This document shows positions 24,844 through 33,495 of a stretch of DNA of 64,000 nt, one piece after another. Below the pieces are notes generated by a model. It saw nothing but the letters and a program-made list of their open reading frames with translations, did no database searches and was not told the origin of the DNA. The stretch is taken from positions 24,885 to 88,884 of the forward strand of contig DATIFQ010000412.1 of NCBI GenBank assembly GCA_035455185.1, in the 5' to 3' direction. The stretch comes from JAEHDI01 sp035455185. Its GTDB lineage: Bacteria; Acidobacteriota; Terriglobia; Bryobacterales; Bryobacteraceae. A program made the translations under genes and the position numbers. Positions within the stretch are counted from its first letter, which is position 1. Each line of letters starts with the position of its first letter.

Positions 24844-25170
24844 ATGGAAGAGAAGTTTGTAAGCCTAGTCCTTTTTCTTCGCTTTCAGGTGGAGCTTGCT
24901 CTCGGATTCTATGGGGCGCCGGACGGCAAGACAGCTCCGGAGCCACAATTCGAGATCGCGCGGCACTTTCTCGACCTGCTGGGCTCGCTGCAGGAAAAGA
25001 CGAAGGGCAACCTGACCCTGGAAGAAGATCGGGCGCTGAATAACAACCTCACCGAGTTGCGATTCCGCTACGTGCAGGCGTTCGAGGAGAGCAAGAAGAA
25101 GCCACAAGCCGAAGAGGCAAAGCCGGCTGAACCGCAGCCGGCTGGTGAGCAGGAGCAGCAGTCCTCGTAG
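24844..25170 (+). CDS. DUF1844 family protein
   Basis: A 108-residue cytoplasmic protein. The N-terminal half (FVSLVLFLRFQVELALGFYG) is followed by ARHFLDLLGSLQEKTKGNLTLEEDRALNNNLTELRFRYVQ, the DUF1844 core with the conserved D-x-L-x-x-L-x-x-K-T-x-G-N-L pattern. The last 25 residues are a low-complexity Lys/Glu/Pro/Gln tail. Function unknown. A TAGAAT box 8 nt before the ATG supports this start. It is followed closely by the PhnP-like gene. Confidence 0.85.
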   Translation: MEEKFVSLVLFLRFQVELALGFYGAPDGKTAPEPQFEIARHFLDLLGSLQEKTKGNLTLEEDRALNNNLTELRFRYVQAFEESKKKPQAEEAKPAEPQPAGEQEQQSS

Positions 25171-25197
25171 CGGATGTGCGGCCCGCAACCAGAAGCG

Positions 25198-25974
25198 ATG
25201 ACGATCACGGTTCTTGGCTCGGGAACCAGCGTGGGTGTGCCGACGCTCGGATGCCACTGCGCGGTCTGCCGGTCCGAAGACTCTCGTGACAAGCGGCTGC
25301 GCCCGTCGGTTGCCCTGCGCTACAGCGGACGCGTGGTCTTGATCGACACGACACCCGACTTTCGCTACCAGGCACTGCGCGCTGGCATCGAGCGGATCGA
25401 CGCGATCATTTACACACACTCGCACGCGGACCACATCCTGGGCCTTGACGATGTACGGCCGTTCAACTTCCGGCAGCGCGGCAGCATCCCGATCTATGGC
25501 TCGGCGCAGACGCTGGCTGCGATCCGGACATGCTTCGGCTACGCGTTCGACGGGCGGGAGAAGGAATCGTCGATCCCGAAGCTGGAGACACGGACGCTGG
25601 ACGGGACGCCGTTCGAGCTGTTCGGCGTCGAGTTCACGCCGATCGAGGTGCTTCACGGCAAACAGCGTATCTACGGGTTCCGGTTCGGCGCGGCGGCGTA
25701 CCTGACGGACCACAGCGAGATCCCCGAGGAATCCTTCGAGAAGCTTCAAGATCTTGACGTCCTTTTCCTGGACGCGCTTCGGTACAGGCCGCACCCGACG
25801 CATTCCACCATTGAGCGGTCGCTCGGATACGTGGAGCGGCTGGCTCCGGCGCGGACGTTCTTCACGCACATCTGCCACGACCTCGCCCACGAACAAGCCG
25901 AACAGCGGCTGCCTCCGAACGTGCGGCTGGCCTATGACGGGCTTGAGATCACGGTACAGGAGCCCGCCCGATGA
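25198..25974 (+). CDS. PhnP-like metallo-beta-lactamase-fold hydrolase
   Basis: A 258-residue MBL-fold protein. ITVLGSGTSVGVPTLGCHCAVC at the start includes the Cys pair that binds a structural zinc in PhnP-type enzymes (C-x-C-x-x-C). YTHSHADHILGLDDVRP is the H-x-H-x-D-H metal motif. AYLTDHSEIPEE, LFLDALRYRPHPTHST and FTHICHDLAHE supply the remaining ligands. PhnP hydrolyses cyclic phosphodiesters in phosphonate use, but no phn genes are nearby, so the substrate is open. An ATG at 25174 would add eight residues; I prefer the family-like MTITVLGSG start. The stop overlaps the ribF start (ATGA). Confidence 0.85.
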   Translation: MTITVLGSGTSVGVPTLGCHCAVCRSEDSRDKRLRPSVALRYSGRVVLIDTTPDFRYQALRAGIERIDAIIYTHSHADHILGLDDVRPFNFRQRGSIPIYGSAQTLAAIRTCFGYAFDGREKESSIPKLETRTLDGTPFELFGVEFTPIEVLHGKQRIYGFRFGAAAYLTDHSEIPEESFEKLQDLDVLFLDALRYRPHPTHSTIERSLGYVERLAPARTFFTHICHDLAHEQAEQRLPPNVRLAYDGLEITVQEPAR

Positions 25975-26936
25975 AGCAGGCGCCCCGCGTGTTCCGGAAC
26001 CTGGAAGCAGCGGACACATTCGGCCCGTGCGCGCTGACAATCGGCAACTTTGACGGTGCTCACGCGGGACACCGGCGCATCTTCCGGCGGGTGACAGAGC
26101 TGGCGCGGGAGAACGGCTGGAAGGCGTCGGCGATGACGTTTGACCCCCACCCCACCAAGGTAGTCGCGCCACACCGTGCGCCGAAACTGTTGACGACGCC
26201 CGAGCAGCGGTGCACCCTGATGGCACAGGAAGGCATCGATCAGGTGTTGATCCTGCCATTCGGACCGGAGATCGCGTGTCTGACGCCGGAGGAATTCGCG
26301 CGACGGATCCTCGTCGAGCGGCTCGGTGCGCGGGCTGTGTTGGTGGGCGACAATTTTCGCTTCGGCCACGGACAGGCTGGGGATACGGCGACACTTACGA
26401 AACTTGGCCAGACGCTGGGCTTCGTGACCGAAGTGATTCCGGCGGTGGCCCTGCGCGGGCGGACGATCAGCAGCAGCGGAATCCGCCGGCTGATTGAGGC
26501 GGGCGAAGTAGCCTTGGCGGCGCGGTTGCTCGAACGGCCGCACTTTCTGGAAGGCCCGGTGGTGCCGGGCCGGGGCGTCGGCTCTAAGAAGACGGTGCCA
26601 ACCCTAAACCTCCGGGTCGGAGCGGAAGTGCTGCCGGCGACGGGCGTGTACATCACCCGGACGCAAGCTCTGGACTCCGGACAATGCTGGCCGTCGTTGA
26701 CGAACGTCGGACACCGGCCGACGTTCGACGGCGGAGATCTCTCGGTGGAGACTTTCCTGCTGGAGCCTCTTGAGGGAGTCGTGCCGGCGCGCATCCGAGT
26801 GGAACTGTTGCGCCGCCTGCGTGACGAGCGCAAATTCCCCGACGCCGAAAGCCTGAAGGCGCAGATTCTGCGGGACGCAAGCCGGGCGCGCGCATTCTTC
26901 CGGCGTCTGGGGCGTTGGGTGAAGGGCGCAAAATAG
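25971..26936 (+). CDS. ribF: Bifunctional riboflavin kinase / FAD synthetase
   Basis: A 321-residue RibF. The N-terminal FAD synthetase domain has TIGNFDGAHAGHRRIF (nucleotide-binding G-x-F-D-x-x-H-x-G-H), MTFDPHPTKV and GDNFRFGHGQAGD, plus ISSSGIRRLIEAGEV. The C-terminal riboflavin kinase domain starts near GPVVPGRGVGSKKTVPTLNL (P-T-L/A-N motif), with SLTNVGHRPTF and VETFLLEPLEG. It converts riboflavin to FMN and then FAD. The ATG overlaps the stop of the PhnP-like gene. Confidence 0.95.
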   Translation: MKQAPRVFRNLEAADTFGPCALTIGNFDGAHAGHRRIFRRVTELARENGWKASAMTFDPHPTKVVAPHRAPKLLTTPEQRCTLMAQEGIDQVLILPFGPEIACLTPEEFARRILVERLGARAVLVGDNFRFGHGQAGDTATLTKLGQTLGFVTEVIPAVALRGRTISSSGIRRLIEAGEVALAARLLERPHFLEGPVVPGRGVGSKKTVPTLNLRVGAEVLPATGVYITRTQALDSGQCWPSLTNVGHRPTFDGGDLSVETFLLEPLEGVVPARIRVELLRRLRDERKFPDAESLKAQILRDASRARAFFRRLGRWVKGAK

Positions 26937-26971
26937 GCCAGAATGATAGTGAGAGGCACCTGGGAATTGCC

Positions 26972-27976
26972 ATGAATCTATCAACAGCCAAAATTCAGCA
27001 TCTGAATGCGCTCGCCACCCCGAAGGGAATCATCGCAGCGGCCGCCATGGACCAGCGTGGCAGTCTTCAGAAGTCGATCGCCTCCGCAAAAGGCGTAGAC
27101 AAGAAGGCCATCACCCCTGCGATGATGTCGGAGTTCAAAGCCGCGGTGACGAAAGTGCTTACGCCGCACGCCAGCGCAATCCTGCTCGATCCGGAATTCG
27201 GCCTTGACGCGGCCGGCGTGCGGGACCGCGAGGCGGGTCTGCTGCTGGCTTACGAGCAGAGCGGCTACGACAACACACAGCCAGGGCGGCTGCCGGACCT
27301 CCTGCCGCACGTGTCGGTGAAGCGGATCAAGGATTGGGGCGCCGACGCTGTGAAGATCCTGATCTACTACACGCCTTTCGAGACCACGGAAATCAACGAC
27401 GTCAAACACGCGTTCATTGAAAGAGTAGGCGCCGAGTGCGAGGCGCACGAGATCCCGTTTTTTCTGGAGTTTGTCGGCTATGACCCGGCGGGCGGCGACG
27501 AAAAGGGCCTGGAGTACGCGAAGGTCAAGCCCGAGATTGTGAAGCGCAGCATGGAGGAGTTCTCCAAGCCCCAGTATTCCGTGGACGTCCTGAAGGTGGA
27601 GGTGCCGGTCAACGCCGAGTTCGTCGACGGAAGCGCGGTGTACACGGGCCAGAAGGCGTACTCGATGGCGGAGGCGTTGGAGCACTTCCGTGAGGCAGCC
27701 GGCGTCGCGACCAAGCCGTTCATCTACCTGAGCGCGGGCGTCAGCAACGCACAGTTCGTTGAGTCGCTTCGGATGGCAACAGAAGCGGGTGTGGACTTCT
27801 CCGGCGTGCTGTGCGGCCGGGCGACGTGGAAGGAAGGCATTCCGGTGTACGCACGGCACGGTGTGAAGGCGCTCGAGGACTGGCTCGCGAAGGACGGCGT
27901 GCGGAATATCACGGCGGTCAACAACGCGATCGCCGGCGCCACGCCGTGGTCCCAAAAGCTGGGCGTCGCGGTGTAA
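26972..27976 (+). CDS. lacD: Tagatose 1,6-bisphosphate aldolase, LacD-type
   Basis: A 334-residue class I aldolase of the LacD family. The N-terminus GIIAAAAMDQRGSLQKSI is the family opening. DWGADAVKILIYYTPFE holds the Lys expected to form the Schiff base, and VDVLKVEVPVNAEFV, FIYLSAGVSNAQFVESLRMATEAG and GVLCGRATWKEGIPVYA complete the barrel. It cleaves tagatose 1,6-bisphosphate (and often fructose 1,6-bisphosphate) to dihydroxyacetone phosphate and glyceraldehyde 3-phosphate; tpiA lies 1.7 kb away on the other strand. An in-frame ATG at 26915 lies inside ribF and is unlikely. Confidence 0.9.
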   Translation: MNLSTAKIQHLNALATPKGIIAAAAMDQRGSLQKSIASAKGVDKKAITPAMMSEFKAAVTKVLTPHASAILLDPEFGLDAAGVRDREAGLLLAYEQSGYDNTQPGRLPDLLPHVSVKRIKDWGADAVKILIYYTPFETTEINDVKHAFIERVGAECEAHEIPFFLEFVGYDPAGGDEKGLEYAKVKPEIVKRSMEEFSKPQYSVDVLKVEVPVNAEFVDGSAVYTGQKAYSMAEALEHFREAAGVATKPFIYLSAGVSNAQFVESLRMATEAGVDFSGVLCGRATWKEGIPVYARHGVKALEDWLAKDGVRNITAVNNAIAGATPWSQKLGVAV

Positions 27977-27978
27977 GA

Positions 27979-28032
27979 AAGGGAACTGACCACCATTTCG
28001 CTGCATTTGCGAAATGGCTGTCTGTCTCCCTT
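27979..28032. repeat. REP-like palindrome, copy 1
   Basis: A 54-bp imperfect inverted repeat starting 3 bp after the lacD stop. The inner part is a perfect 9-bp stem (CCATTTCGC / GCGAAATGG) around a TGCATTT loop, and the outer arms pair AAGGGA with TCCCTT. It lies between the converging lacD and ThDP-enzyme genes, so as RNA it could act as a bidirectional terminator. A second copy lies at 29636-29703. Confidence 0.75.
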
Positions 28033-28066
28033 GTTGCGGTGTCCTCGCTTTTGCTCCGAGCTGAAT

Positions 28067-29623
28067 TCACGCCGGGTTGCCGCCGACGATCGGTACCTGA
28101 ATCACCGTGACGGCGGGCTCGGCGAGAGCGCTCCGGATGGCAGGCGCGATTTCCTCCGGACGGCTCACCTTAACGCCTTTTGCGCCGAGCGACTCGGCCA
28201 GTTTGTCCATCTCGATCGGACCGAGCGAGCTGGCGATCGACTCCCCGAATTGCTCCATGTGACCCGTCCGCGTAATCCCCCACCCCTGATCGTCGGCAAT
28301 CACGGCCACAAAGTGTAGCGACTGCCGGACGGCGCACTCGATCTCCGCCACGTTGAACGTGAATGCTCCGTCTCCCGTAAGCAGAATCACGGGCCGTTCC
28401 GGGAAGCACAGCCGCGCGGCCATTGCGCCCGCGATGCCCCAGCCGATGACGCCGCTCCGGCCGCAGGTGACCCAGTGAGCCGGATAGCGGTCGCAAAGGA
28501 GCTGGTGCACCCACTGGCCGATGGAGCCACCGTCGATCAGGAACACCGTGTCGCCGGTCAGCACCTGCTTCAAGGCATCGATGATGTGGACAGCGTGCAT
28601 CCCCGCCTTGGCCTGCTCGTCGCCTTTCCGGCGGATGCCGGCGCGGAACGCCTCGCGGCGGCCGCGGGCCGCCTCAAGCCACGAAGCAAACGGAGGAACG
28701 CCGACCTTGTCGCACGCAACCGAGAGGCGGTCCCAGCCGGCGCGCCGGTGGTGGACGGCCGCGTTTGCGGCTACCGCTCCCGCCTGAAGGAAGCCGACCC
28801 GGTAGTCGCAGATAGCCCCGGCCATGATGACGCAGTCGGCATCCGGGAGCAGGCTAGGGCCGCCAGTGGCGGCGCCGATCACGCCCATAAACGTCTCGGC
28901 GGGATGATCGATGGACCCCTTGTCCCAGATGGGAACTACTGTGGGGATGGAGAAGCGCTCGGCAAACCGGACCAGCGCCTCACCGCCTCCGGCGGATTGG
29001 ACGCCGCCGCCGGCGACAAGCAGCGGACACGACGACGCGGCGAGCGCACGGGCGAGCGGCTCGGGATCTTCGAGCGGCGGCTCGGCGGCCATCGGTGACA
29101 TGGTCCGGATGAGTCTGAGTTCGTCTACTTCGGCGTCCTGAATGTCCATCGGGAACGTGAGATGGACCGGACCGGGCGGCGCAGCGACTGCCATATTGAG
29201 CGCTTCGTCGAGGATCTGGAGGGTACGCTCCGGACAGTCGATGACTCGCGCGTACTTTGTGACCGTGCGGGCCAAGCCCGTCTGATCGAAGTCCTGGAAG
29301 TGGCCCATGCCCGCGGTGCGGTGTGCGCCCGCGCCGCTGACAAGGAGCATGGGGGTCGAGTCGAACCACGCGGAGCCAACGCCTGTGAGTGCGTTAATGT
29401 GGGCCACGCCGCTCGAGACGCAGCAGACGCCGGGTTTACGGGACAGCCGCCCCTGAAAGAAGGCCACGTAACCGGCCGTCTGCTCATTGCGGGTGTCAAT
29501 GAGACGAATACCTGCGCGGCGCGCCGCATGGAACAGAGGGTCCAGCCCATGGCCGCAGAGCGTCGCCATCGAAGTGACGCCCCGCCTCTGAAGTTCCCGT
29601 ACGAAGTAATCCACCGCCGTCAT
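28067..29623 (-). CDS. Thiamine diphosphate-dependent enzyme, acetolactate synthase-like
   Basis: A 518-residue three-domain ThDP enzyme. The N-terminal Pyr domain carries the activating Glu in DTRNEQTAGYVA and VSSGVAHINALTGV. The middle domain is present (about 190-330). The C-terminal PP domain has GDGAFTFNVAEIE and, 25 residues on, IADDQGWG, where most relatives have Asn-Asn. The family includes acetolactate synthase, oxalyl-CoA decarboxylase and benzoylformate decarboxylase; no small ALS subunit or ilv genes are adjacent, so a decarboxylase or carboligase role is open. GAGAGG precedes the ATG at 29623; the upstream ATG at 29659 lies inside the REP-like repeat. The gene is bracketed by two copies of that repeat. 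Confidence 0.85.
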   Translation of the reverse strand: MTAVDYFVRELQRRGVTSMATLCGHGLDPLFHAARRAGIRLIDTRNEQTAGYVAFFQGRLSRKPGVCCVSSGVAHINALTGVGSAWFDSTPMLLVSGAGAHRTAGMGHFQDFDQTGLARTVTKYARVIDCPERTLQILDEALNMAVAAPPGPVHLTFPMDIQDAEVDELRLIRTMSPMAAEPPLEDPEPLARALAASSCPLLVAGGGVQSAGGGEALVRFAERFSIPTVVPIWDKGSIDHPAETFMGVIGAATGGPSLLPDADCVIMAGAICDYRVGFLQAGAVAANAAVHHRRAGWDRLSVACDKVGVPPFASWLEAARGRREAFRAGIRRKGDEQAKAGMHAVHIIDALKQVLTGDTVFLIDGGSIGQWVHQLLCDRYPAHWVTCGRSGVIGWGIAGAMAARLCFPERPVILLTGDGAFTFNVAEIECAVRQSLHFVAVIADDQGWGITRTGHMEQFGESIASSLGPIEMDKLAESLGAKGVKVSRPEEIAPAIRSALAEPAVTVIQVPIVGGNPA

Positions 29624-29635
29624 GATGTGCCTCTC

Positions 29636-29703
29636 GGAAAACCCCGGGACTGACTCCAAATTTCGCTGCGTTTGCGAAATTGGTGTCTGCCCCGGGTTTT
29701 TCC
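29636..29703. repeat. REP-like palindrome, copy 2
   Basis: An imperfect inverted repeat of about 68 bp between the tpiA stop and the ThDP-enzyme start. The core is CCAAATTTCGC, TGCGTTT, GCGAAATTGG, with outer arms GGAAAACCCCGGG and CCCCGGGTTTTTCC. Core and arm pattern (TGACTCC versus GGTGTCTG) match copy 1 at 27979-28032. It may reduce read-through from tpiA into the ThDP gene. Confidence 0.75.
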
Positions 29704-29704
29704 C

Positions 29705-30454
29705 TCAGAAGTTGACGATGTTGGCGAAGGAGACAGGATCGAGGCTGGCGCCGCCAACGAGGCCGCCGTCGATCTCGGGCTGCGCCATCAGGCCCTTAAT
29801 GTTGTCCGGCTTGACGCTGCCTCCGTAGAGGATGCGAACCGCGTCCGCGGCGCTTTTGCCGAACTGCTTGGCCGCCTGCTCGCGGATGACGCGGTGGGCG
29901 TCGGATGCGATTTCGGGCGTCGCGGTCTTACCGGTGCCGATGGCCCACACGGGCTCATAGGCGATCACGATCTTCGCGAACTGAGCGGCATCGAGTCCGG
30001 CGATGCCGCCGCTGAACTGCGCGGTGAGGACGTCCGCCGTCTTCCCCGCCTCGCGCTCCTCCAGCCGCTCGCCGACGCACACGATCGGGTTCAAGTCGGC
30101 GTCGAGCGAGGCTACGGTCTTCTTGAGCACGCTGGCGTCGGTCTCGCCGAAGTACTGCCGGCGCTCGCTATGGCCGATGATGACCCACTGCGCGCCGACA
30201 GCCGCCAGCATAGGCCCGGAAATCTCGCCTGTGAACGCCCCCTCCTTCACGAAATACAGATTTTGGCCGCCGATTCCGATCCGCGTACCCTTCGCGGCGC
30301 CGACCGCTGCAGGTAGGTTGACGAACGTCGGGCAGATCACTATTTCACAATGTGTGGACTGGGCTACGAGCGGGTTGAATTTCTCGAAGAACGCGACGGT
30401 CTCGGCCGCCGTTTTGTACATCTTCCAGTTACCCGCGATGATTGGTTTTCTCAT
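29705..30454 (-). CDS. tpiA: Triosephosphate isomerase
   Basis: A 249-residue TIM. Active-site residues are all present: Lys in IAGNWKMYKT, His in IIGHSERRQYFGE, Glu in AYEPVWAIGTGKTA, and the phosphate-binding loops RILYGGSVKPDN and GGLVGGASLD. It interconverts dihydroxyacetone phosphate and glyceraldehyde 3-phosphate. The ATG overlaps the deoB stop (ATGA), giving an unusual deoB-tpiA coupling. A REP-like palindrome follows the stop codon immediately. Confidence 0.96.
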   Translation of the reverse strand: MRKPIIAGNWKMYKTAAETVAFFEKFNPLVAQSTHCEIVICPTFVNLPAAVGAAKGTRIGIGGQNLYFVKEGAFTGEISGPMLAAVGAQWVIIGHSERRQYFGETDASVLKKTVASLDADLNPIVCVGERLEEREAGKTADVLTAQFSGGIAGLDAAQFAKIVIAYEPVWAIGTGKTATPEIASDAHRVIREQAAKQFGKSAADAVRILYGGSVKPDNIKGLMAQPEIDGGLVGGASLDPVSFANIVNF

Positions 30455-31617
30455 ACGATTGCGCCTAAGAAGCTGGTTCCTTTCTCAACTTTCGTTCCGA
30501 AATTCTCCGCCACCGTCTGTCCGATGTCGGACATGGTGGCGCGCACACCCAGATTCACTCCCCTCTTCGCCGCCGGGCCATAGGCCAGCAGCGGTACGTA
30601 CTCACGGCTGTGATCGGTGGACGGCGTGGTCGGGTCGCAGCCGTGGTCGGCTGTGAAGATGACCAGGTCGCCCTCCTGCAAACGTCCGAGCAGCGTCGGA
30701 ATCCACTCGTCGACCGCTTCGAGCGCCGCCGCGTATCCCTCGACGTCATTGCGGTGCCCGTACAGCATGTCGAAATCTACGAGGTTGACGAAGACCAGAC
30801 CCTCGGGCGCTTCATCGAGGGCAGCAAGCGTCTTCGCCATCCCATCGGCGTTGCTCGTCGTCTTCTCGTAGTCGCCGATTCCCCGCCCCAGGAACACCTC
30901 GAAAATCTTGCCGACGCTATAGACTGGAACGTCACGCTCGGCGAGGCGATCGAGCAGCATCCCCTTCGGCGGAGGCACCGCGTAATCCTTCCGGTTGGCG
31001 GTCCTGACGAACGAGCCGGGGCTCCCGACGAACGGCCGGGCGATTACGCGGCCCACCTCGTACGGCCCGTGGAGTATGTCGCGCGCCGTCTCGCAGATCT
31101 TGTAGAGCTCCCAGAGCGGAACCACGTCCTCGTGCGCAGCAATCTGAAAAACGCTGTCGGCGGAAGTGTACACGATCGGCGAACCGGTGCGCATGTGCTC
31201 CTCGCCAAGCTGCTTGATGATCTCGGTGCCGGAGGCGGGGATGTTGCCGAGTGCACGGCGGCCGATCCGGCGCTCGAACTCGTCGATGATCACGCGTGGA
31301 AACCCATCCCGGAAGAGCGGAAATGGACGGTTGAGGTGCACGCCGGCGAGCTCCCAGTGCCCGGTAGTCGTGTCCTTGCCAGGCGATGCCGCGGCGCAAC
31401 GCCCATAGCAGCCGGAGGGAGCGTCCGCCGGTTCGCGACCAGCCAGCGGCCGGATGTTCGCCAGGCCGAGGGCGCAAAGGTTCGGGATCCGGAGCGGACG
31501 CATCCGGGCGATGTTGCCGAGCGTATCGCTCCCGGCATCGCCGTACACAGCCGCATCGGGCATCTCGCCGATACCGACACTATCGAGGACGATGAGAACG
31601 ATCCGCCGGAAGCCCAT
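30451..31617 (-). CDS. deoB: Phosphopentomutase
   Basis: A 388-residue alkaline-phosphatase-superfamily phosphopentomutase. Metal and phosphate motifs are IVLDSVGIGEMPDA at the N-terminus, SPGKDTTTGHWELAG with the phosphorylated Thr, NLVDFDMLYGHRND and FTADHGCDPTTPSTDHSREYVPLL. It converts ribose or deoxyribose 1-phosphate to the 5-phosphate in nucleoside salvage. The ATG at 31617 lies 5 nt after the tlpA stop; an upstream ATG at 31713 lies within tlpA and is unlikely. Its stop overlaps tpiA. Confidence 0.95.
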   Translation of the reverse strand: MGFRRIVLIVLDSVGIGEMPDAAVYGDAGSDTLGNIARMRPLRIPNLCALGLANIRPLAGREPADAPSGCYGRCAAASPGKDTTTGHWELAGVHLNRPFPLFRDGFPRVIIDEFERRIGRRALGNIPASGTEIIKQLGEEHMRTGSPIVYTSADSVFQIAAHEDVVPLWELYKICETARDILHGPYEVGRVIARPFVGSPGSFVRTANRKDYAVPPPKGMLLDRLAERDVPVYSVGKIFEVFLGRGIGDYEKTTSNADGMAKTLAALDEAPEGLVFVNLVDFDMLYGHRNDVEGYAAALEAVDEWIPTLLGRLQEGDLVIFTADHGCDPTTPSTDHSREYVPLLAYGPAAKRGVNLGVRATMSDIGQTVAENFGTKVEKGTSFLGAIV

Positions 31618-31621
31618 CGCG

Positions 31622-32872
31622 CTACTCTCCCAACGCCTCCCGGATGCGTTCCGAGAGTATCTCCGTGAAGCGGCCGGGATCGAATCCGACAATACGGCTG
31701 ACGATTTCGCCACGCCTGTTGGCGATGATCGTTGTGGGAATCGAGCTCACGCGCAGCAGGCGGGAGAGGCCGTCTTCGAAGTAGACGCTCTTGTCCCAGC
31801 CGTTGCGCTCCAGGAAGCCGGCCACCATGTTTGGGTCCTCGTCGGTGTTGACCGAAAGGAATACGAGGTCGCCGCGCTCGCCAAACTTCTTCTTGACTGC
31901 TTCGTATTGTGGATGCTGCACTCGGCAGGGTCCGCACCATGTCGCCCAGAAGTCGAAGACGACCACTTTACCGCGCAGCGACGAGAGCGCCAGGTCTTCG
32001 CCGTTCAGGCTGCTTAGGGTGAACTGCATCGGATCCTCGAGGCCGGCGTTCGGGTCGAGGCGGCGGACGTCTTCCCGTCGTTTCTCGAGCAGGGCCGCGG
32101 TTCGGTCGTAGGCCTGTAGAACGAGATCGCCGAGCCCCGTCTCCGAACCTTTTAGTTTGCGATACAACTCGCCCATATGCTTGCGGTCGTCGGCGCGGGC
32201 GGCGTCCGTGTTGCGCGGGTCCGAGATGGCGAAGGCCTCGGCGAAGCGTTCGACGGCCTCCATCTCCTTACCCGTTCGCATCAGCGTGAGTGCGGCTTCG
32301 CGCGCCGTTTCGGCCGACGGGTCCCTTTCGTAGCCCGCCGCGGCCGCTGAGGCAGCCTCCTCGTGACGTCCAAGGATACTGAGAGCGCGCGCCTGGAAGA
32401 CCAAGGCGCGTCCGAACCCACGGTCGACCTCTCCACGCCAGAGCACCTGGTCGCTACGGCGCGTGGGCTTCTCTTTTTCAATCAAGCGGACCGCATCCTC
32501 GTACTCGCGGGCGTAGCGGAGGGCTCGTGTGGCGCGGTCCTTGTCGTCTTGCGAGAGCAGCACCCGGATCACCCGTTCGAGTGTCTTAGGGTCGTCGTCG
32601 CCTTGCGCGATCACGCGCTCGCCGTAGCGCAGGATGCGGTCATCGTCCTTCGTCTCGATGGCCGCCTTGACGAGCGAGCGTTCCATCTCCGCGCGGCGCG
32701 GGGAATCGGGAAATTTCTCCAGATGCTTCTCGATTGCCCGGATGAACTCAAACGGACCGGAGCCCGCTTCTTCGAGAAGGGAGCGCAGATGGCTGTCTTC
32801 GGCGTCCGTGGGGTCGTTCTGCGCGGCGCAGACCGCGGCCAGCAATAACGCGATGAAGACGACGGCCCGCAT
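31622..32872 (-). CDS. Exported TlpA-like thioredoxin with helical repeat domain
   Basis: A 416-residue protein with a short signal peptide (ending near VCAAQ). Residues about 25-260 are a charged helical region with TPR-like periodicity. The C-terminal 130 residues are a TlpA/ResA thioredoxin domain with FWATWCGPCRVQHPQYEAV (C-x-x-C redox site), LSVNTDEDPNMVAGFL and the cis-Pro loop VSSIPTTIIANR. It probably acts as an extracytoplasmic thiol-disulfide oxidoreductase. The ATG at 32872 overlaps the stop of the upstream gene (TGATG); an in-frame GTG one codon earlier is the alternative. Confidence 0.88.
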   Translation of the reverse strand: MRAVVFIALLLAAVCAAQNDPTDAEDSHLRSLLEEAGSGPFEFIRAIEKHLEKFPDSPRRAEMERSLVKAAIETKDDDRILRYGERVIAQGDDDPKTLERVIRVLLSQDDKDRATRALRYAREYEDAVRLIEKEKPTRRSDQVLWRGEVDRGFGRALVFQARALSILGRHEEAASAAAAGYERDPSAETAREAALTLMRTGKEMEAVERFAEAFAISDPRNTDAARADDRKHMGELYRKLKGSETGLGDLVLQAYDRTAALLEKRREDVRRLDPNAGLEDPMQFTLSSLNGEDLALSSLRGKVVVFDFWATWCGPCRVQHPQYEAVKKKFGERGDLVFLSVNTDEDPNMVAGFLERNGWDKSVYFEDGLSRLLRVSSIPTTIIANRRGEIVSRIVGFDPGRFTEILSERIREALGE

Positions 32873-33495
32873 CACTCGGACTTCTGCTTCCCCGACCGGA
32901 TGTACTCGGCGATGCTGGCGGCGCGCTCGCGGGCACGGTTCATGTAAGCGGAACCCTTGGCCACGCGGTCGAGCATCGGCAGCAGAACTTCCGCGCCGGC
33001 CAAGCGGTTCCGCTCGACCGAAACTTGGAGATTAATGAGCGCTCGATCGACGCCGAGCCGGTCGAACCGCGCCGTCTTTTCGAGGTTGATCGAATGCTGG
33101 ACAGTCTCGGTGATCCGCTCGAACCAATCGGCCAGGAGCTGCGCATCGGCGTCCTGTGTATAGTTGAACTTGACCTCGTGGTTCTGCCCGCCAGCCTCGT
33201 AACGAAAGGTCTTGATGCCCATGTTGGCGACCTTAAGCCCGGATTCGAGCTTGCGGTTGAACCGGTCCAGCTTGTCGGCCAGCTCAAAAATGGATGTGGT
33301 TTCGGCCTCGTTCAATTGAAGGTCGATCGGGTGTGGGTCGTCTGGCGCTTCCTTGTACTCGGTCTTGCCGGATTTTTCGACGGTAATCGAGACAAACGGC
33401 AGGCTGCTCTGGGGGAAAGACTTGCTATAGAAGATCCGCGGAGCATCCTGGGCCGCCAGCGCCGCCGTGAGCAGAAGGAGGGTTGCGAACCTCAC
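32872..33495 (-). CDS. Secreted protein of unknown function
   Basis: A 207-residue protein with a Sec signal peptide (MRFATLLLLTAALAAQ). The mature part is predicted to be beta strands first (FVSITVEKSGKTEYKE, the DLQLNEAETTSIFELADKLDRF segment, FRYEAGGQNHEVKFNY) and then helices. No catalytic motif or named domain is evident. It is locked between ruvC (ATGA overlap at its start) and tlpA (TGATG overlap at its end), so it is co-translated with both and may work with the TlpA-like protein in the periplasm. Confidence 0.7.
   Translation of the reverse strand: MRFATLLLLTAALAAQDAPRIFYSKSFPQSSLPFVSITVEKSGKTEYKEAPDDPHPIDLQLNEAETTSIFELADKLDRFNRKLESGLKVANMGIKTFRYEAGGQNHEVKFNYTQDADAQLLADWFERITETVQHSINLEKTARFDRLGVDRALINLQVSVERNRLAGAEVLLPMLDRVAKGSAYMNRARERAASIAEYIRSGKQKSE

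Noticed and set aside
24865..26394. A 509-codon open frame on the minus strand over DUF1844, the PhnP-like gene and ribF
   Set aside because: The peptide is Arg/Pro/Ser-rich and featureless, whereas the plus-strand genes carry complete family motifs.
28067..29623. Acetolactate synthase large subunit (ilvB)
   Set aside because: No ilvN or other ilv genes adjoin it and the ThDP motif differs, so a specific assignment is not justified.
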